A stretch of 64,000 nt of DNA from Pontimicrobium sp. SW4 (GCF_039954625.1 NZ_CP157199.1:930001-994000), one strand, 5' to 3'. Positions 8,113 through 17,666 are shown, counted from the first letter of the stretch. Translations and numbers: made by a program. The notes: generated from the sequence alone by a model not told the origin.

Positions 8113-8814
8113 CTATTTTATTTGCTTTAATATTCCTAAAACAATGCAGTATTGAGCCAAGGCATAAGTAAGCATTATACTAATATTGGAACTAGGAATA
8201 GGACTATAAAACTTATTTAACGCTAACAAACTATCAGAAGCAACAAAAAATAGCGCGCCAATTAGCACTAAACTATAACTAATAGTCATTACGCTATTTT
8301 TTCTTAAAGATGCAGTAATTGCCATTGTTAGTATAATAAATATATATACTATTACAGGAATAAGCATATCTCCTAAACCATCTTTAAGTATATAAAACAA
8401 GCCAGAAGCATAGATGAGAAGTATTATAATAAAAGAGAGAGGTTTATGAGTACGATTCCTTTTTTCAATAAAGGCAAGTATGTACATAATATGTGCTAGT
8501 AAAAAAGCAACTAAACCGCCAAGAAAGAAGCTAGCAGACATATCTACAAACATTAATAATACGTCACCAACTAACGAAAATATGAGTGCAAACAACATTA
8601 TAATCCAAGTTTTTCTATTTAGGTGATTTCCATTTTTATAAAAGAACAGAGTTAAAGAAACTAGAATTAGAGGTTTAGCAGCATAATGCAAAGTTTGTAA
8701 TGAACTTATACTAGAGGTAATGAGTTCAATAATTACAATTATTGAAAAAAGAAGAGTAAATGATTTTTCAGTTTTCGAAAATTGCATATGATCTATTTTT
8801 TCAAATATATTCAA
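8113..8814 (-). CDS. YhhN-family lysoplasmalogenase-like membrane protein
   Basis: A 233-residue protein with about eight hydrophobic helices and the YhhN family pattern: AAKPLILVSL, then SLVGDVLLM with a conserved Asp, then a late FVASDSLLAL. Animal TMEM86 members hydrolyse the vinyl ether of lysoplasmalogens. The bacterial function is less clear. The start may be the internal Met at 8787, which would leave the LytTR-type repeat at 8810-8841 wholly intergenic. It is divergent from the TonB receptor. Confidence 0.85.
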   Translation of the reverse strand: MNIFEKIDHMQFSKTEKSFTLLFSIIVIIELITSSISSLQTLHYAAKPLILVSLTLFFYKNGNHLNRKTWIIMLFALIFSLVGDVLLMFVDMSASFFLGGLVAFLLAHIMYILAFIEKRNRTHKPLSFIIILLIYASGLFYILKDGLGDMLIPVIVYIFIILTMAITASLRKNSVMTISYSLVLIGALFFVASDSLLALNKFYSPIPSSNISIMLTYALAQYCIVLGILKQIK

Positions 8815-8841
8815 TTCATCATTAAAAATTTACAGTTCGGT
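8810..8841 (+). promoter_or_regulatory. LytTR-type direct repeat before the TonB receptor (site A)
   Basis: Two 9-mers, TCAATTCAT (8811-8819) and ACAGTTCGG (8832-8840), are separated by 12 bp. They match the LytTR consensus [TA][AC][CA]GTTN[AG][TG] with one and zero mismatches. The -7-like box CACTTTTG (8874-8881) starts 33 bp after the repeat end at 8841, and TTTG at 8852-8855 could be the -33. The arrangement is the same as at 22808-22839. Confidence 0.68.
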
Positions 8842-8914
8842 CATTATAAGTTTTGTTTTCAAGGTTGATACTACACTTTTGTCTCATCAATCAAAACGAA
8901 CAACATTTTTAAAC

Positions 8915-11068
8915 ATGAGAACACTAATCACCTCACTATTTATTTTACTAAGTTTTAGTATATCTGCTCAAACAGTTGTTAGCGGAAAAATCACCAATAA
9001 CAAAGGAGTACCTATTGAAGGTGCTAATGTGTATCTTGAAGGAACCTATGATGGAACAACTTCAAATAAAGACGGAAAATTTAGTTTTAATACTACCGAA
9101 ACTGGTTCACAAACCTTAGTAGTTTCATTTATCTCTTACGAGAAATTTATTATGGTAGGAGATATATCATACATGCAAAATATAGATATTAAACTTCGTG
9201 AAGATGTTAGTGCTCTTGATGCTGTAGTACTTTCTGCAGGAACGTTTGAAGCTGGTGATAACAGTAAAGTAAATGCGTTAAAACCTTTAGATGTAGTAAC
9301 GACTGCAAGTGCTTTGGGTGATTTTGTTGGAGCGTTACAAACCTTACCAGGAACTGCAACTGTTGCCGAAGATGGTCGTTTGTTCGTTCGTGGTGGTGAA
9401 GCCGAAGAGACACAAATTTTTATTGACGGCATTCGCGTTTTCACACCATATGCGCCAACCACAAATAACACGCCAACAAGAGGTCGTTATTCGCCATTTT
9501 TGTTTGATGGCATTACGTTTTCAACAGGAGGTTATTCGGCGGAGTATGGTCAAGCGTTATCATCTGTATTGCTTTTAAATACAATAGACGAACCAGACCA
9601 GGAAAAAACGGATATTGGTATTATGACTGTTGGAGCTACGCTTGGTAATACTCAAAAATGGGACAAAAGCTCTATAAGTGTCAATGCTTCCTATATTAAT
9701 TTAGCTCCTTATATTGGATTATTTCCAGATAGAAATGATTGGAAAAAACCATATGAAGGGCTTTCAGGTGAAACCGTTTTTAGACAGAAGTTTGATAATG
9801 GGTTATTAAAACTATACGCTGCTTTTGATACGTCTAATTTTGAGTTGACTCAAGAAGATATTAACTATGAAGAGGGTGTGCATTTTAAATTAAAAAATAA
9901 TAACTTATATGTTAATAGTTCCTATCAAGGAATGCTTAACGATAATTGGTCTGTTTTTGGAGGGATGAGTTATACATATGCTGATGAAAACATAAATATT
10001 ATTGATAATGATATTCGTGACCAAGAACACTCGGCGCATTTTAAATTCAAGTTTAAAAACAGAATTAGTAATCGATTAAAATTATATTTTGGGAGCGAAT
10101 ATTTTACAACAAATTTTAATGAAGAATACGCTTCTGATTTTGTTGCTAAAACAGATTACGGATTTAATAACAACATCTTTGCAAGTTATGCTGAAGCAGA
10201 TGTGATTTTCTCGAAAGCATTTGCTTTAAAAGCAGGATTAAGATTAGAGCATACATCATTATTGGAAGAATTTACCATATCACCACGTTTGTCGTTGGCT
10301 TATAAAACGTCACCAAAAAGCCAGCTATCTTTTGCCTATGGAAATTTTTATCAAAACCCGCAAAGTAATGTTTTAAAATTCACTCAAAATATTGAATCAC
10401 AAGAAACTAGTCATTATATACTAAATTATCAGTTAAATTCTGAAGGTCGTATATTTAGAGCAGAAGCTTATTATAAAGACTATGATAATTTATTAAAGTA
10501 CGATGATGAGTTTACCAATTTTGATACCAGTTTTTCAAATAAAGGTTATGGATTTGCAAAAGGTATCGACTTGTTTTGGAGAGATAATAAGAGTATAAAA
10601 AATACTGATTATTGGGTGAGCTATTCTTATTTGGATTCTAAACGTAACTATAGAAATTTCCCTGTTGAAGCTCAGCCAAATTTTGCAAATACTCATAACT
10701 TATCTGTGGTAGGAAAATATTGGATTGAAGACTGGAAAAGTCAAGTAGGTTTTAGTTATGCATTTGGATCTGGCAGAACGTATACTAATCCAAACATGGA
10801 TGGGTTTTTAAATCAAAAAACAAAAGGATATAACAACATAAGCTTAAATTGGGCGTATTTGCTGAGTCCACAAAAAATACTATATTTTTCAATAAATAAT
10901 GCTACTGGATTTAAAAACATTAATGGTTATCAATATGCAAATACGCCTGATTTGAATGGTGATTTTGCTAGACGAAGCTTAAAACCAGCAGCAGACCAGT
11001 TCTTTTTTATTGGATTCTTTTGGACAATTAGTGAGGATAATACAAGTAATCAGTTGGATAAGTTGTAA
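8915..11068 (+). CDS. TonB-dependent outer membrane receptor with carboxypeptidase-like domain
   Basis: Taking ATG 8915 gives a 717-residue protein with a clean signal peptide (MRTLITSLFILLSFSISAQ). The frame is open upstream but lacks a credible start. Domains in order are a CarboxypepD_reg-like beta-sandwich at about residues 20-100 (ISGKITNNKGVPIEGANVYL-like), a plug at about 115-220 (VRGGEAEETQIFIDGIRV), and a beta-barrel ending in an aromatic residue-rich strand. It imports an unknown ligand across the outer membrane using TonB energy. There is no SusD partner, which argues against a glycan system. Control by a LytTR regulator is suggested by the upstream repeat. Confidence 0.92.
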   Translation: MRTLITSLFILLSFSISAQTVVSGKITNNKGVPIEGANVYLEGTYDGTTSNKDGKFSFNTTETGSQTLVVSFISYEKFIMVGDISYMQNIDIKLREDVSALDAVVLSAGTFEAGDNSKVNALKPLDVVTTASALGDFVGALQTLPGTATVAEDGRLFVRGGEAEETQIFIDGIRVFTPYAPTTNNTPTRGRYSPFLFDGITFSTGGYSAEYGQALSSVLLLNTIDEPDQEKTDIGIMTVGATLGNTQKWDKSSISVNASYINLAPYIGLFPDRNDWKKPYEGLSGETVFRQKFDNGLLKLYAAFDTSNFELTQEDINYEEGVHFKLKNNNLYVNSSYQGMLNDNWSVFGGMSYTYADENINIIDNDIRDQEHSAHFKFKFKNRISNRLKLYFGSEYFTTNFNEEYASDFVAKTDYGFNNNIFASYAEADVIFSKAFALKAGLRLEHTSLLEEFTISPRLSLAYKTSPKSQLSFAYGNFYQNPQSNVLKFTQNIESQETSHYILNYQLNSEGRIFRAEAYYKDYDNLLKYDDEFTNFDTSFSNKGYGFAKGIDLFWRDNKSIKNTDYWVSYSYLDSKRNYRNFPVEAQPNFANTHNLSVVGKYWIEDWKSQVGFSYAFGSGRTYTNPNMDGFLNQKTKGYNNISLNWAYLLSPQKILYFSINNATGFKNINGYQYANTPDLNGDFARRSLKPAADQFFFIGFFWTISEDNTSNQLDKL

Positions 11069-11177
11069 AAGTTTTGCCGTTTTTATGAAGTCAAGAATTT
11101 ACTTTTATACTTAAAAAATAGATTTAGGCCTCTGCAGAAACGGTAAATGGTTTTATTTCTTTCAGTAATCTAATTAC

Positions 11178-12098
11178 TTATTCCTTTTTAATATCAGGTT
11201 GCCCTTTTACATTAAACTCAAAAATATCGTTACGTGCATAGTGGCCAATAACATCAAAATCTAACTTACTACGTTTAATGTCTTCTAAATCTAATTCAGA
11301 AACTAAAACACCAGCTTTATCAAATAAAGGTCCATTTATAATTTTCCCTAATGGTGATACAATTATGCTCCCTCCTGAACAAAATTTTTCTGACTGATTG
11401 GAAATTTCGTTTTTGTATTTGTCAGGATACATCGAGGTGGTCATATACTGATTGCAGCCCAAAACAAAACAGCGACCTTCTAAGGCTATTTGTTGCATGG
11501 TTGCTGTCCATTGCTCACGCGAATCAGCTGTTGGTGCAATGTAAATTTCTACACCTTTTACATACATACTCATTCTTGCTAAAGGCATGTAGTTTTCCCA
11601 ACAAATGAGTCCTCCAAGTTTACCAATTTTAGTATCAAAAGTAACTAAAGATTCCGCTCCTGCTTCAGCCCAAACTAGACGTTCGGTTCCTGTGGGTTTA
11701 ATTTTTCGATGCACACCAAGTAATCCTTTAGTAGGTGAGAGGTATAGCATTGAACAATACAAACTACCATTGGTATTTTGCTTTTCGGTTACTCCAATAA
11801 CAATATAAATATTTTGTTTTTTTGATAAGTTTTCTAAACGGATTAAATCGTCGCTCTCTAAATCAAAACTATTGTTGTAGTAGTCTGTATAATGTTGTCT
11901 ACCTTCATCTGTTCTGCTACCAATGGTTGCGCCAAACGAAAACCCACGAGGATATCCTGGAATAAATGATTCTGGAAACACAATTAATTCGCAACCATTA
12001 TTAGCATATTGCTTGGTAATGGTTTCTACCTTTTCAATTGTTTTTTTCTTATCAAAAAATACTGGAGCATCTTGAACAACGGCTACTTTAATTTTCAT
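11178..12098 (-). CDS. nitrilase-family carbon-nitrogen hydrolase
   Basis: A 306-residue enzyme with the full nitrilase catalytic triad: E43 in FPESFIPGYP, K134 in HRKIKPTGTERLVW and C166 in GLICWENYMPLARM. The K and C motifs are those of true aliphatic or aromatic nitrilases (nitrile to acid plus ammonia) rather than of amidases. It has no signal peptide and so acts in the cytoplasm. It is the third gene of an operon after a cyclophilin and a RidA protein (gaps of four and five bases). The natural nitrile is unknown. Confidence 0.9.
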   Translation of the reverse strand: MKIKVAVVQDAPVFFDKKKTIEKVETITKQYANNGCELIVFPESFIPGYPRGFSFGATIGSRTDEGRQHYTDYYNNSFDLESDDLIRLENLSKKQNIYIVIGVTEKQNTNGSLYCSMLYLSPTKGLLGVHRKIKPTGTERLVWAEAGAESLVTFDTKIGKLGGLICWENYMPLARMSMYVKGVEIYIAPTADSREQWTATMQQIALEGRCFVLGCNQYMTTSMYPDKYKNEISNQSEKFCSGGSIIVSPLGKIINGPLFDKAGVLVSELDLEDIKRSKLDFDVIGHYARNDIFEFNVKGQPDIKKE

Positions 12099-12103
12099 TT
12101 TTA

Positions 12104-13006
12104 CTATTGACGTTTAATCATTCGTGCAGTAATAATGCGAATATCATTTATGGGTTTTCCGCCATTATTAGTTTGCACTTTAGCAATACTATCTACTATG
12201 CTCATGCCTTCTATAACCTCACCAAAAACTGTGTAATTTTGATCTAAATGTGGTGTTCCGCCTATAGTTTTATATACTTCTCTATGAGCTTCTGGATATA
12301 CGTACTTCTTCATTTTTTGAACTTCAATATCAACTAATGAGTCAATATTATACAAATTAATTTTATCCCTTAAAGCTTCTATTTTTAGGGTGTCTTCCTT
12401 AGTAAGATTTTTTTTTTCTTTTTGTCTTAATTCTTTACTGAATTTTGTGTATTCATCTATTTTAGACCTTATTTTTGGGCTATTAATTATAGTTTTATAG
12501 GCTATTTGTTCATTGACTCTTTTTTCTTGAATATTTAAAGTACTATCATTATAAGTACCTCTTTGTACAATATAAAACTGTAATCCACTTGATAAAAGAT
12601 CAGGGTTAGATATGCCTCCAGACCTTGCAGCAGCTAATGCTCCACGCTTATGAAATAAATTTGGCTTTATTTCTGCTTCAATAGTATAATTCAATTCAGT
12701 GTCACCACCACCATTATATGTTTTTGATGGCTTACTTGTTGGGTTTCCTGCTTGAATAACAAAGTCCTTTATAACACGATGAAAAGCAATACTATCATAG
12801 TATTTTTCATTAACCAGTTTAATAAAATTGTTTCGATGTATCGGTGTATCGTCTGATAAACGTAAAATGATAGTGCCTAAGTCTGTAATCATTTCAACAT
12901 CTTTTGATAAGTCACTTTTCATGACACCTTCTTCAATCTCTTTATCACAACTTAAAAGGAATGCTAAAAGAAAACAACTAGTAATATATTTTATATAAGT
13001 TTTCAT
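12104..13006 (-). CDS. cyclophilin-type peptidyl-prolyl isomerase lipoprotein with large insertion
   Basis: A 300-residue lipoprotein: the signal ends in the lipobox LLSC (Cys20). Cyclophilin blocks are FHRVIKDFVIQAGNP (76-90), GALAAARSG (122-130), SGLQFYIV (140-147) and, after a long gap, DQNYTVFGEVIEGM. Residues about 151-249 are an inserted lysine/glutamate-rich helical segment between the core strands. It should assist folding in the periplasm or at the outer membrane. It sits four bases from RidA and five from the nitrilase. Confidence 0.9.
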   Translation of the reverse strand: MKTYIKYITSCFLLAFLLSCDKEIEEGVMKSDLSKDVEMITDLGTIILRLSDDTPIHRNNFIKLVNEKYYDSIAFHRVIKDFVIQAGNPTSKPSKTYNGGGDTELNYTIEAEIKPNLFHKRGALAAARSGGISNPDLLSSGLQFYIVQRGTYNDSTLNIQEKRVNEQIAYKTIINSPKIRSKIDEYTKFSKELRQKEKKNLTKEDTLKIEALRDKINLYNIDSLVDIEVQKMKKYVYPEAHREVYKTIGGTPHLDQNYTVFGEVIEGMSIVDSIAKVQTNNGGKPINDIRIITARMIKRQ

Positions 13007-13010
13007 AATT

Positions 13011-13562
13011 TTAATCTTGAATTTCTACAATCATTTCAATTTCAACTGCTATATTTCGGGGTAGTGATCCCATACCTACAGCTGCACGTGCATGTTTTGC
13101 TCGGTCACCAAATACTTCAACCATAAGGTCAGAAAAACCATTAATAACTTCGGGATGTTGGGTAAATGCACTATCTGCATTTACCATACCTAATACCTTT
13201 ACAATACGGACTACTTTGTTTAGATCTCCTATTTTATGCTTTAATACAGAAAGTTGAGCAATACCTGTTAATCTAGCCGCTTCGTAGCCTTCTTCGATAG
13301 TTAAATCAACTCCTACTTTACCTGTTATATAGCTACCATCTAATTTACTAGGGCCTTTACCAGCCATAAATAGTAAGTTGCCAGTTTTTACGGCATTTAC
13401 ATAATTTGCAACTGGTGGTGGAGAAGGACTTAAGGTGATTTTTAATTCTTCTAAGCGTTCTTCGACATCGTAATCGTATAAAGGTTCTACTAGCTCAGTC
13501 TTCTGTGTATTTTGTTTACATGCGGATAAGATAATCAAGCATAAAATGAGAAATCGTTTCAT
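13011..13562 (-). CDS. RidA-family lipoprotein
   Basis: A 183-residue protein with a lipoprotein signal (MKRFLILCLIILSACKQ, lipobox SAC) followed by a RidA/YjgF domain from about residue 45. The classic motif region is present in NLLFMAGKGP, GYEAARLTGIAQLSVL, VVRIVKVLGMV and HARAAVGMGSLP. Cytoplasmic RidA deaminates reactive enamine and imine intermediates. This one should be exported and anchored, so its substrate may differ. RidA normally has an arginine in this last block, and here HARAAVG keeps it. It is the first gene of the cyclophilin/nitrilase operon. Confidence 0.88.
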   Translation of the reverse strand: MKRFLILCLIILSACKQNTQKTELVEPLYDYDVEERLEELKITLSPSPPPVANYVNAVKTGNLLFMAGKGPSKLDGSYITGKVGVDLTIEEGYEAARLTGIAQLSVLKHKIGDLNKVVRIVKVLGMVNADSAFTQHPEVINGFSDLMVEVFGDRAKHARAAVGMGSLPRNIAVEIEMIVEIQD

Positions 13563-13574
13563 AAAAAGAGAAAT

Positions 13575-13608
13575 AAAAAAGCCTGTTATAAGTGTTAAGA
13601 ACAGGCTT
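13575..13608 (-). terminator. intrinsic terminator after the M28 peptidase
   Basis: Nine-bp perfect stem AAGCCTGTT (13579-13587) with AACAGGCTT (13600-13608) and a 12-nt loop. On the minus strand it is followed by six T. It lies eight bases after the peptidase stop and just before the RidA start. Confidence 0.88.
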
Positions 13609-13615
13609 GAAATAA

Positions 13616-15184
13616 TTAGTTATATTTTAAATTCGCTTCCTTGCGAGGTAATTTTTTGTCACGCTGCGAAGTTTGCCAAATAAAATAGGCGATAATAGTT
13701 GCAGCTTGCTTTAAATCATCAGCAACTAAATGGTCAAAATTATCCATGTTTGAATGGTGTGTTTTTGTAGAGTAAGAAATTGGCTCTTGTATAAATTGGA
13801 ATCCTGGAATTCCAACAGCATCAAAGGCTAAATGATCTGTTCCTCCAGTATTACTTAAACTTAAAGTAGAGGCGCCCATATCGTGAAAAGGTTTTAACCA
13901 TTCTCTAAAAATAGGGGATACTGCTTGATTACCTTGAAGATATACACCACGTAATTTTCCTGTACCATTATCCATATTAAAATAACCAGATACTTTTTTC
14001 TGTGCTTGTTTTAATGACACTATACTTCTACTAGATTCTCCAGTATTGGCAAAATTTTGAGCAACATAATTTCTCGATCCATGTAAGCCTTGTTCTTCTC
14101 CAGTCCAGAGAGCAATTCGTAAAGTCCGTCTTGGTTTAATACCAGTTTCTTTTATAGTTTCTATAAGTATTCTAGCAGCTTCCATCATTACTGCTGACCC
14201 TGCACCATTATCTGTAGCTCCTGTTCCAGCATGCCAAGAATCGTAATGTGCTCCAAACATTACCACTTCATCTTTCAAATCGGTTCCAGGGATTTCAGCA
14301 ATTACATTATTTTCATTGCCATCAGGATTGGTATATTTAGATTGAGAATCAATACTTAATTTAACTGGAATGCCTTTTTCTAGCATTCTAAAAATTCTAT
14401 TATAATGTTCTATGGCAACTGTTATTTGTGGTACTACATATTTATCATTGTCGCGAGCACTACCTTCTGCAGTTCTTGCACCCGATACAAATACAGTTCC
14501 TAAGTCTCCTTTGCTACTTCTATCTAATATTGCTAGAGGTTTTTCGCTTTCTAAAAGTTTCCAAGTAGCAACTCGAAGTTCAGCAGCTGAAGCATTACCT
14601 CCAAATCTTCTTCCTCCTTGCCTCGGAACTGGTGCTGTCGCATTTGCTAAGTTGAGCAAGCTCTCAGAATCATGTCGTTTAGCAGTTGCTTCAAAAGCTT
14701 CTTTAACTTCACGCATATCTTGAATCATTACAAACTTTCCTGATAATTTACCTTTATACTTATCGAGATCACCAAGTGTTGTCGCATTTAAATAAATGAC
14801 TTCTCCTGATCCTTTGGATGGAGATGACCATGCTTTTGGGTACGCTATTATTGGCCAATAGGTTGGTGCTTCGGCATGCATTTCAAAATGTGTCATATCC
14901 CAACCGCGACCAAATGATTCCCACTGTTCAAGATGAGAATTTTGCATTCCCATTTTTGTTAGCTTGTTTTTTGCCCATTCATTAGCATTTTTTAATCCAG
15001 TAGAACCGGTAAGGCGTTGCCCAAGAACATCAGTAATATAGCTAGCAATATCCATAACTTGGCTATTTTCTATGCCATGTTTTTTAATAACATCTGCTAT
15101 ATTTTTCTCAGTATCGGTAGTATTTTGGGCTGTTAACGTAAGTGATAAACATACAAATACGAATAGTGAAAAAATGTATTTCAT
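13616..15184 (-). CDS. secreted M28-family metallopeptidase (carboxypeptidase Q-like)
   Basis: A 522-residue protein with a signal peptide ending LTAQ and a PA-domain-like segment at about 120-270. The M28 catalytic domain has the expected di-zinc ligands: GAHYDSWHAG (His, then Asp), TDNGAGSAV (bridging Asp), GEEQGLHGS (catalytic Glu pair), FNMDNGTG (Asp) and GGTDHLAFDAVGIPG (His). It likely acts as an aminopeptidase or dipeptidase in the periplasm or outside the cell. The leader carries AAACCAACCAAA directly before ATG, as in the serine hydrolase gene. It ends in a clear terminator. Confidence 0.93.
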   Translation of the reverse strand: MKYIFSLFVFVCLSLTLTAQNTTDTEKNIADVIKKHGIENSQVMDIASYITDVLGQRLTGSTGLKNANEWAKNKLTKMGMQNSHLEQWESFGRGWDMTHFEMHAEAPTYWPIIAYPKAWSSPSKGSGEVIYLNATTLGDLDKYKGKLSGKFVMIQDMREVKEAFEATAKRHDSESLLNLANATAPVPRQGGRRFGGNASAAELRVATWKLLESEKPLAILDRSSKGDLGTVFVSGARTAEGSARDNDKYVVPQITVAIEHYNRIFRMLEKGIPVKLSIDSQSKYTNPDGNENNVIAEIPGTDLKDEVVMFGAHYDSWHAGTGATDNGAGSAVMMEAARILIETIKETGIKPRRTLRIALWTGEEQGLHGSRNYVAQNFANTGESSRSIVSLKQAQKKVSGYFNMDNGTGKLRGVYLQGNQAVSPIFREWLKPFHDMGASTLSLSNTGGTDHLAFDAVGIPGFQFIQEPISYSTKTHHSNMDNFDHLVADDLKQAATIIAYFIWQTSQRDKKLPRKEANLKYN

Positions 15185-15344
15185 TTTGGTTGGTTTTTAG
15201 TTGATTACTAAAATAGTAGAATTAAAGTTACCCATCAACTTTTTTAAGTATTTAATATTGAATAGCTTACTGATATTTGTCATGTTTTTTGACATTATTT
15301 AATAGTAATTTCATAGACATATTCTAATAATAAAACTAAAAGTC

Positions 15345-16070
15345 ATGCAAGTAAAGAAAAATCCTAACGTGGATGTAAACAGAAATAGCAGCTTATATTT
15401 TGCTATAGGTCTTTGTTTGATGTTATTGGTTACCAAAGGACTACTTAATTATAAAACCTACGATAAACAAGATATTGCTCTAGAAGCTCTTCAAATGGGA
15501 GAGTTAGAAGTGGAAGATGATATTCCAATAGTGGATATTAATATCCCTCCACCACCTCCACCACCTCCAGCTTCACCTGAGATAATAAGAATTGTTGAAG
15601 ATGTTGTTGAGGTTGAAGAAACTATTATAGAAAGCACAGAAACAAGTATAGACGAGGCAATTGAAGAACGAGTTGAGGTAGATGAGGTAGAAGTTGATGA
15701 ATTAGAAGAAGAAGTTAGTGTACCTTTTGCTGTTGTTGAAAAAGTGCCAATTTGGCCAGGGTGTACTGGAAGTGATAATACAGTATTAAAAAAGTGTTTT
15801 CAAGACAAAATGAATGCACATGTCATTAAAAATTTTAAATATCCACAACAAGCAATTGATTTGAATATTCGAGGAAAGGTGTTTGTTATGTTTACTATTG
15901 ATTCTAATGGGTATGTTACTAATATTAAAGTACGAGGACCAGATAAAACTCTTGAGGGGGAAGCTTCTAGAATAATCGGGCTAGTTCCAAAAATGGAACC
16001 TGGTAAACAGCGAGGAAAGCCAGTAAATATTCCTTATAGTCTACCTATTAACTTTGTATTAGAAAACTAA
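15345..16070 (+). CDS. TonB-family energy transducer
   Basis: A 241-residue protein with one N-terminal transmembrane helix (about 16-34), a proline-rich stretch (PPPPPPPP at about 67-74), an acidic glutamate/valine-rich periplasmic spacer (about 80-130) and a C-terminal TonB domain. That domain contains FKYPQQAIDLNIRGKVFVMF, DSNGYVTNIKVRGPD and a late VNIPYSLPINF. It carries proton-motive energy to outer membrane receptors, possibly the one encoded at 8915. The stop overlaps the convergent DUF1684 gene by four bases. Confidence 0.93.
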   Translation: MQVKKNPNVDVNRNSSLYFAIGLCLMLLVTKGLLNYKTYDKQDIALEALQMGELEVEDDIPIVDINIPPPPPPPPASPEIIRIVEDVVEVEETIIESTETSIDEAIEERVEVDEVEVDELEEEVSVPFAVVEKVPIWPGCTGSDNTVLKKCFQDKMNAHVIKNFKYPQQAIDLNIRGKVFVMFTIDSNGYVTNIKVRGPDKTLEGEASRIIGLVPKMEPGKQRGKPVNIPYSLPINFVLEN

Positions 16071-16948
16071 AGTTGTTTTAAAGTTTCTCCTGCTAAAACT
16101 TTAAAAGGCAATTGGTTTTGCCTAGGAGGGTATAGACAAGTTGTAAACTCACTAAAAGCACAAGGCGGATTGTAAAGTTTGTTAAAGTCAATTTTTACTA
16201 ATCCGTTTTGCTTTGGTAAATCAAGATAGAAATATCTACCACCACCATAAGTAGAATCACCATTTGTTATATCGCCAACCATTGTAAAACCGTCTGCGCC
16301 AACTTCAAGCATATAGTTTTCACCTTCATAAATAAAACTAGCGAAGCCAATAAAATTAATGCTTCGTTTTCCATCTACTTTTGCTTTAACAACTTCAGAT
16401 TTTTCTTTGTCGTAATAGCCAAACTCACCTTCAAGAATAAAGTTGTTATTTAAGTCGAATTTTTCGAATCCATTAAATGATTCAATTGTAGGATTTTTTG
16501 AATCCCATACTCTTAAGTAATGTTGTTTGGATCTTGTAATGATTTGCCAATATAATTGGTTGTGAAATAATTGTATAGAACTTCCATATTGGTTTAGTGT
16601 TAAAGGCGTTTTTGTTATAATAGAATCATTTTTTGTTTTTATAACAACTCCTTCTTTAGCAATAAAACTTAACGAATCTTCTTGCATTAATATAGTTCCA
16701 ATAGTTTCTGGTAAGGTATCAATATTAAAAACTAAATGGTTGTCACTACCTTTACCAAAGGTATTTTTCCCCAAGTCTAGTTTGTACAATGCTACTAATT
16801 GTAAATAATCGCCTTGTCGTTCTTGCATTTTTGCATCGAAAAAAGCATCGATTTCTGAACGATAATTTTGATCTATTATAAATCTGCTGTCTTCATTTTT
16901 ACATGCTGTAAAAACTATTGCTAAAACTAGAATTAGAAAAAATCTCAT
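16067..16948 (-). CDS. DUF1684 family lipoprotein
   Basis: The ATG at 16948 gives 293 residues with a lipoprotein signal (MRFFLILVLAIVFTACKNED). Longer upstream starts would bury it, so they are rejected. The DUF1684 hallmarks are the metal-site-like stretch YNPPCAFSEFTTCLYPP near the C-terminus and GGGRYFYLDLP before it. The family is widespread in Bacteroidota and actinobacteria with no established reaction. Surface or periplasmic location is inferred from the lipobox. Confidence 0.88.
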   Translation of the reverse strand: MRFFLILVLAIVFTACKNEDSRFIIDQNYRSEIDAFFDAKMQERQGDYLQLVALYKLDLGKNTFGKGSDNHLVFNIDTLPETIGTILMQEDSLSFIAKEGVVIKTKNDSIITKTPLTLNQYGSSIQLFHNQLYWQIITRSKQHYLRVWDSKNPTIESFNGFEKFDLNNNFILEGEFGYYDKEKSEVVKAKVDGKRSINFIGFASFIYEGENYMLEVGADGFTMVGDITNGDSTYGGGRYFYLDLPKQNGLVKIDFNKLYNPPCAFSEFTTCLYPPRQNQLPFKVLAGETLKQL

Positions 16949-17096
16949 TAGAATACATTTAGATTTGAAAGTTAAAGAATTTTCAATTAAGGAAATCAAT
17001 TTATTTGTTTTCACTAAAATAATGCGCATATTAGTAACTTTATCTGTAGTATGTCGTCTTATTAGAATTAATTCATACTTAAACTTATTGTTATAA

Positions 17097-17645
17097 ATGA
17101 AATTATTTGTCAAGGAGGTTGTTAATTCAATTAAGCATATTGGTGCTATTGCGCCAAGTTCTAGATATTTAGCAAATAATATTATTAAGCATATAGATTT
17201 TAAAGAGAATCAAGTCATCTTGGAATTTGGATGCGGAAATGGTGCTATCACCAAGCAAATATTAAAGAAAATGCCTTCAAATTCTCGATTAATTTCATTA
17301 GAAATTAACGATCCATTCTTAAAACATTGCGAAAATAAGTTTAAGGTGTATGACAATTTCGAAATTTATAATCATTCAGCAATCGATTTTGATTTGCTTT
17401 TACAAAAATTAGAGATAGAAAAGGTAGATTATCTAGTTTCTAGTTTACCACTTGCTATTTTACCAAAGGTAGATTTGGATATTTTATTTAAGAAAATACC
17501 TCAGTACCTAATTAATGACGGTAGTTTTTTACAATACCAGTACAGTTTAAATAAATATAAGTTTTTAAAATCGGTTTTTGATAACGTAAAGTTAGGTTTT
17601 ACACCTATAAACTTACCTCCTGCATTTATTTATAGGTGCACTTAA
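17097..17645 (+). CDS. class I SAM-dependent methyltransferase, PmtA-like
   Basis: A 182-residue methyltransferase. The N-terminal IKHIGAIAPSSRYLA is typical of the phospholipid N-methyltransferase (PmtA)/KsgA-like group. The SAM-binding motif I is ILEFGCGNGAITKQIL, followed by the acidic ISLEIND and the post-motif VDYLVSSLPLAIL. It could methylate a phospholipid headgroup. A role on another small molecule cannot be excluded. It is divergent from the DUF1684 gene. Confidence 0.8.
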   Translation: MKLFVKEVVNSIKHIGAIAPSSRYLANNIIKHIDFKENQVILEFGCGNGAITKQILKKMPSNSRLISLEINDPFLKHCENKFKVYDNFEIYNHSAIDFDLLLQKLEIEKVDYLVSSLPLAILPKVDLDILFKKIPQYLINDGSFLQYQYSLNKYKFLKSVFDNVKLGFTPINLPPAFIYRCT

Positions 17646-17666
17646 GAAAATTTAGGATTAAAGATA

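Noticed and set aside
9136..9471. Antisense open frame inside the TonB receptor gene
   Set aside because: It is a shadow of the receptor coding frame, with protein composition unlike a real gene and no start signal.
11076..11156. Hairpin between CCGTTT and AAACGG after the TonB receptor
   Set aside because: The loop would be about 65 nt and the stem is six bases, so it is not a credible terminator.
15278..15294. TGTCA-N7-TGACA inverted repeat before the tonB gene
   Set aside because: The arms are five bases long, and no regulator or repeated copy supports it.
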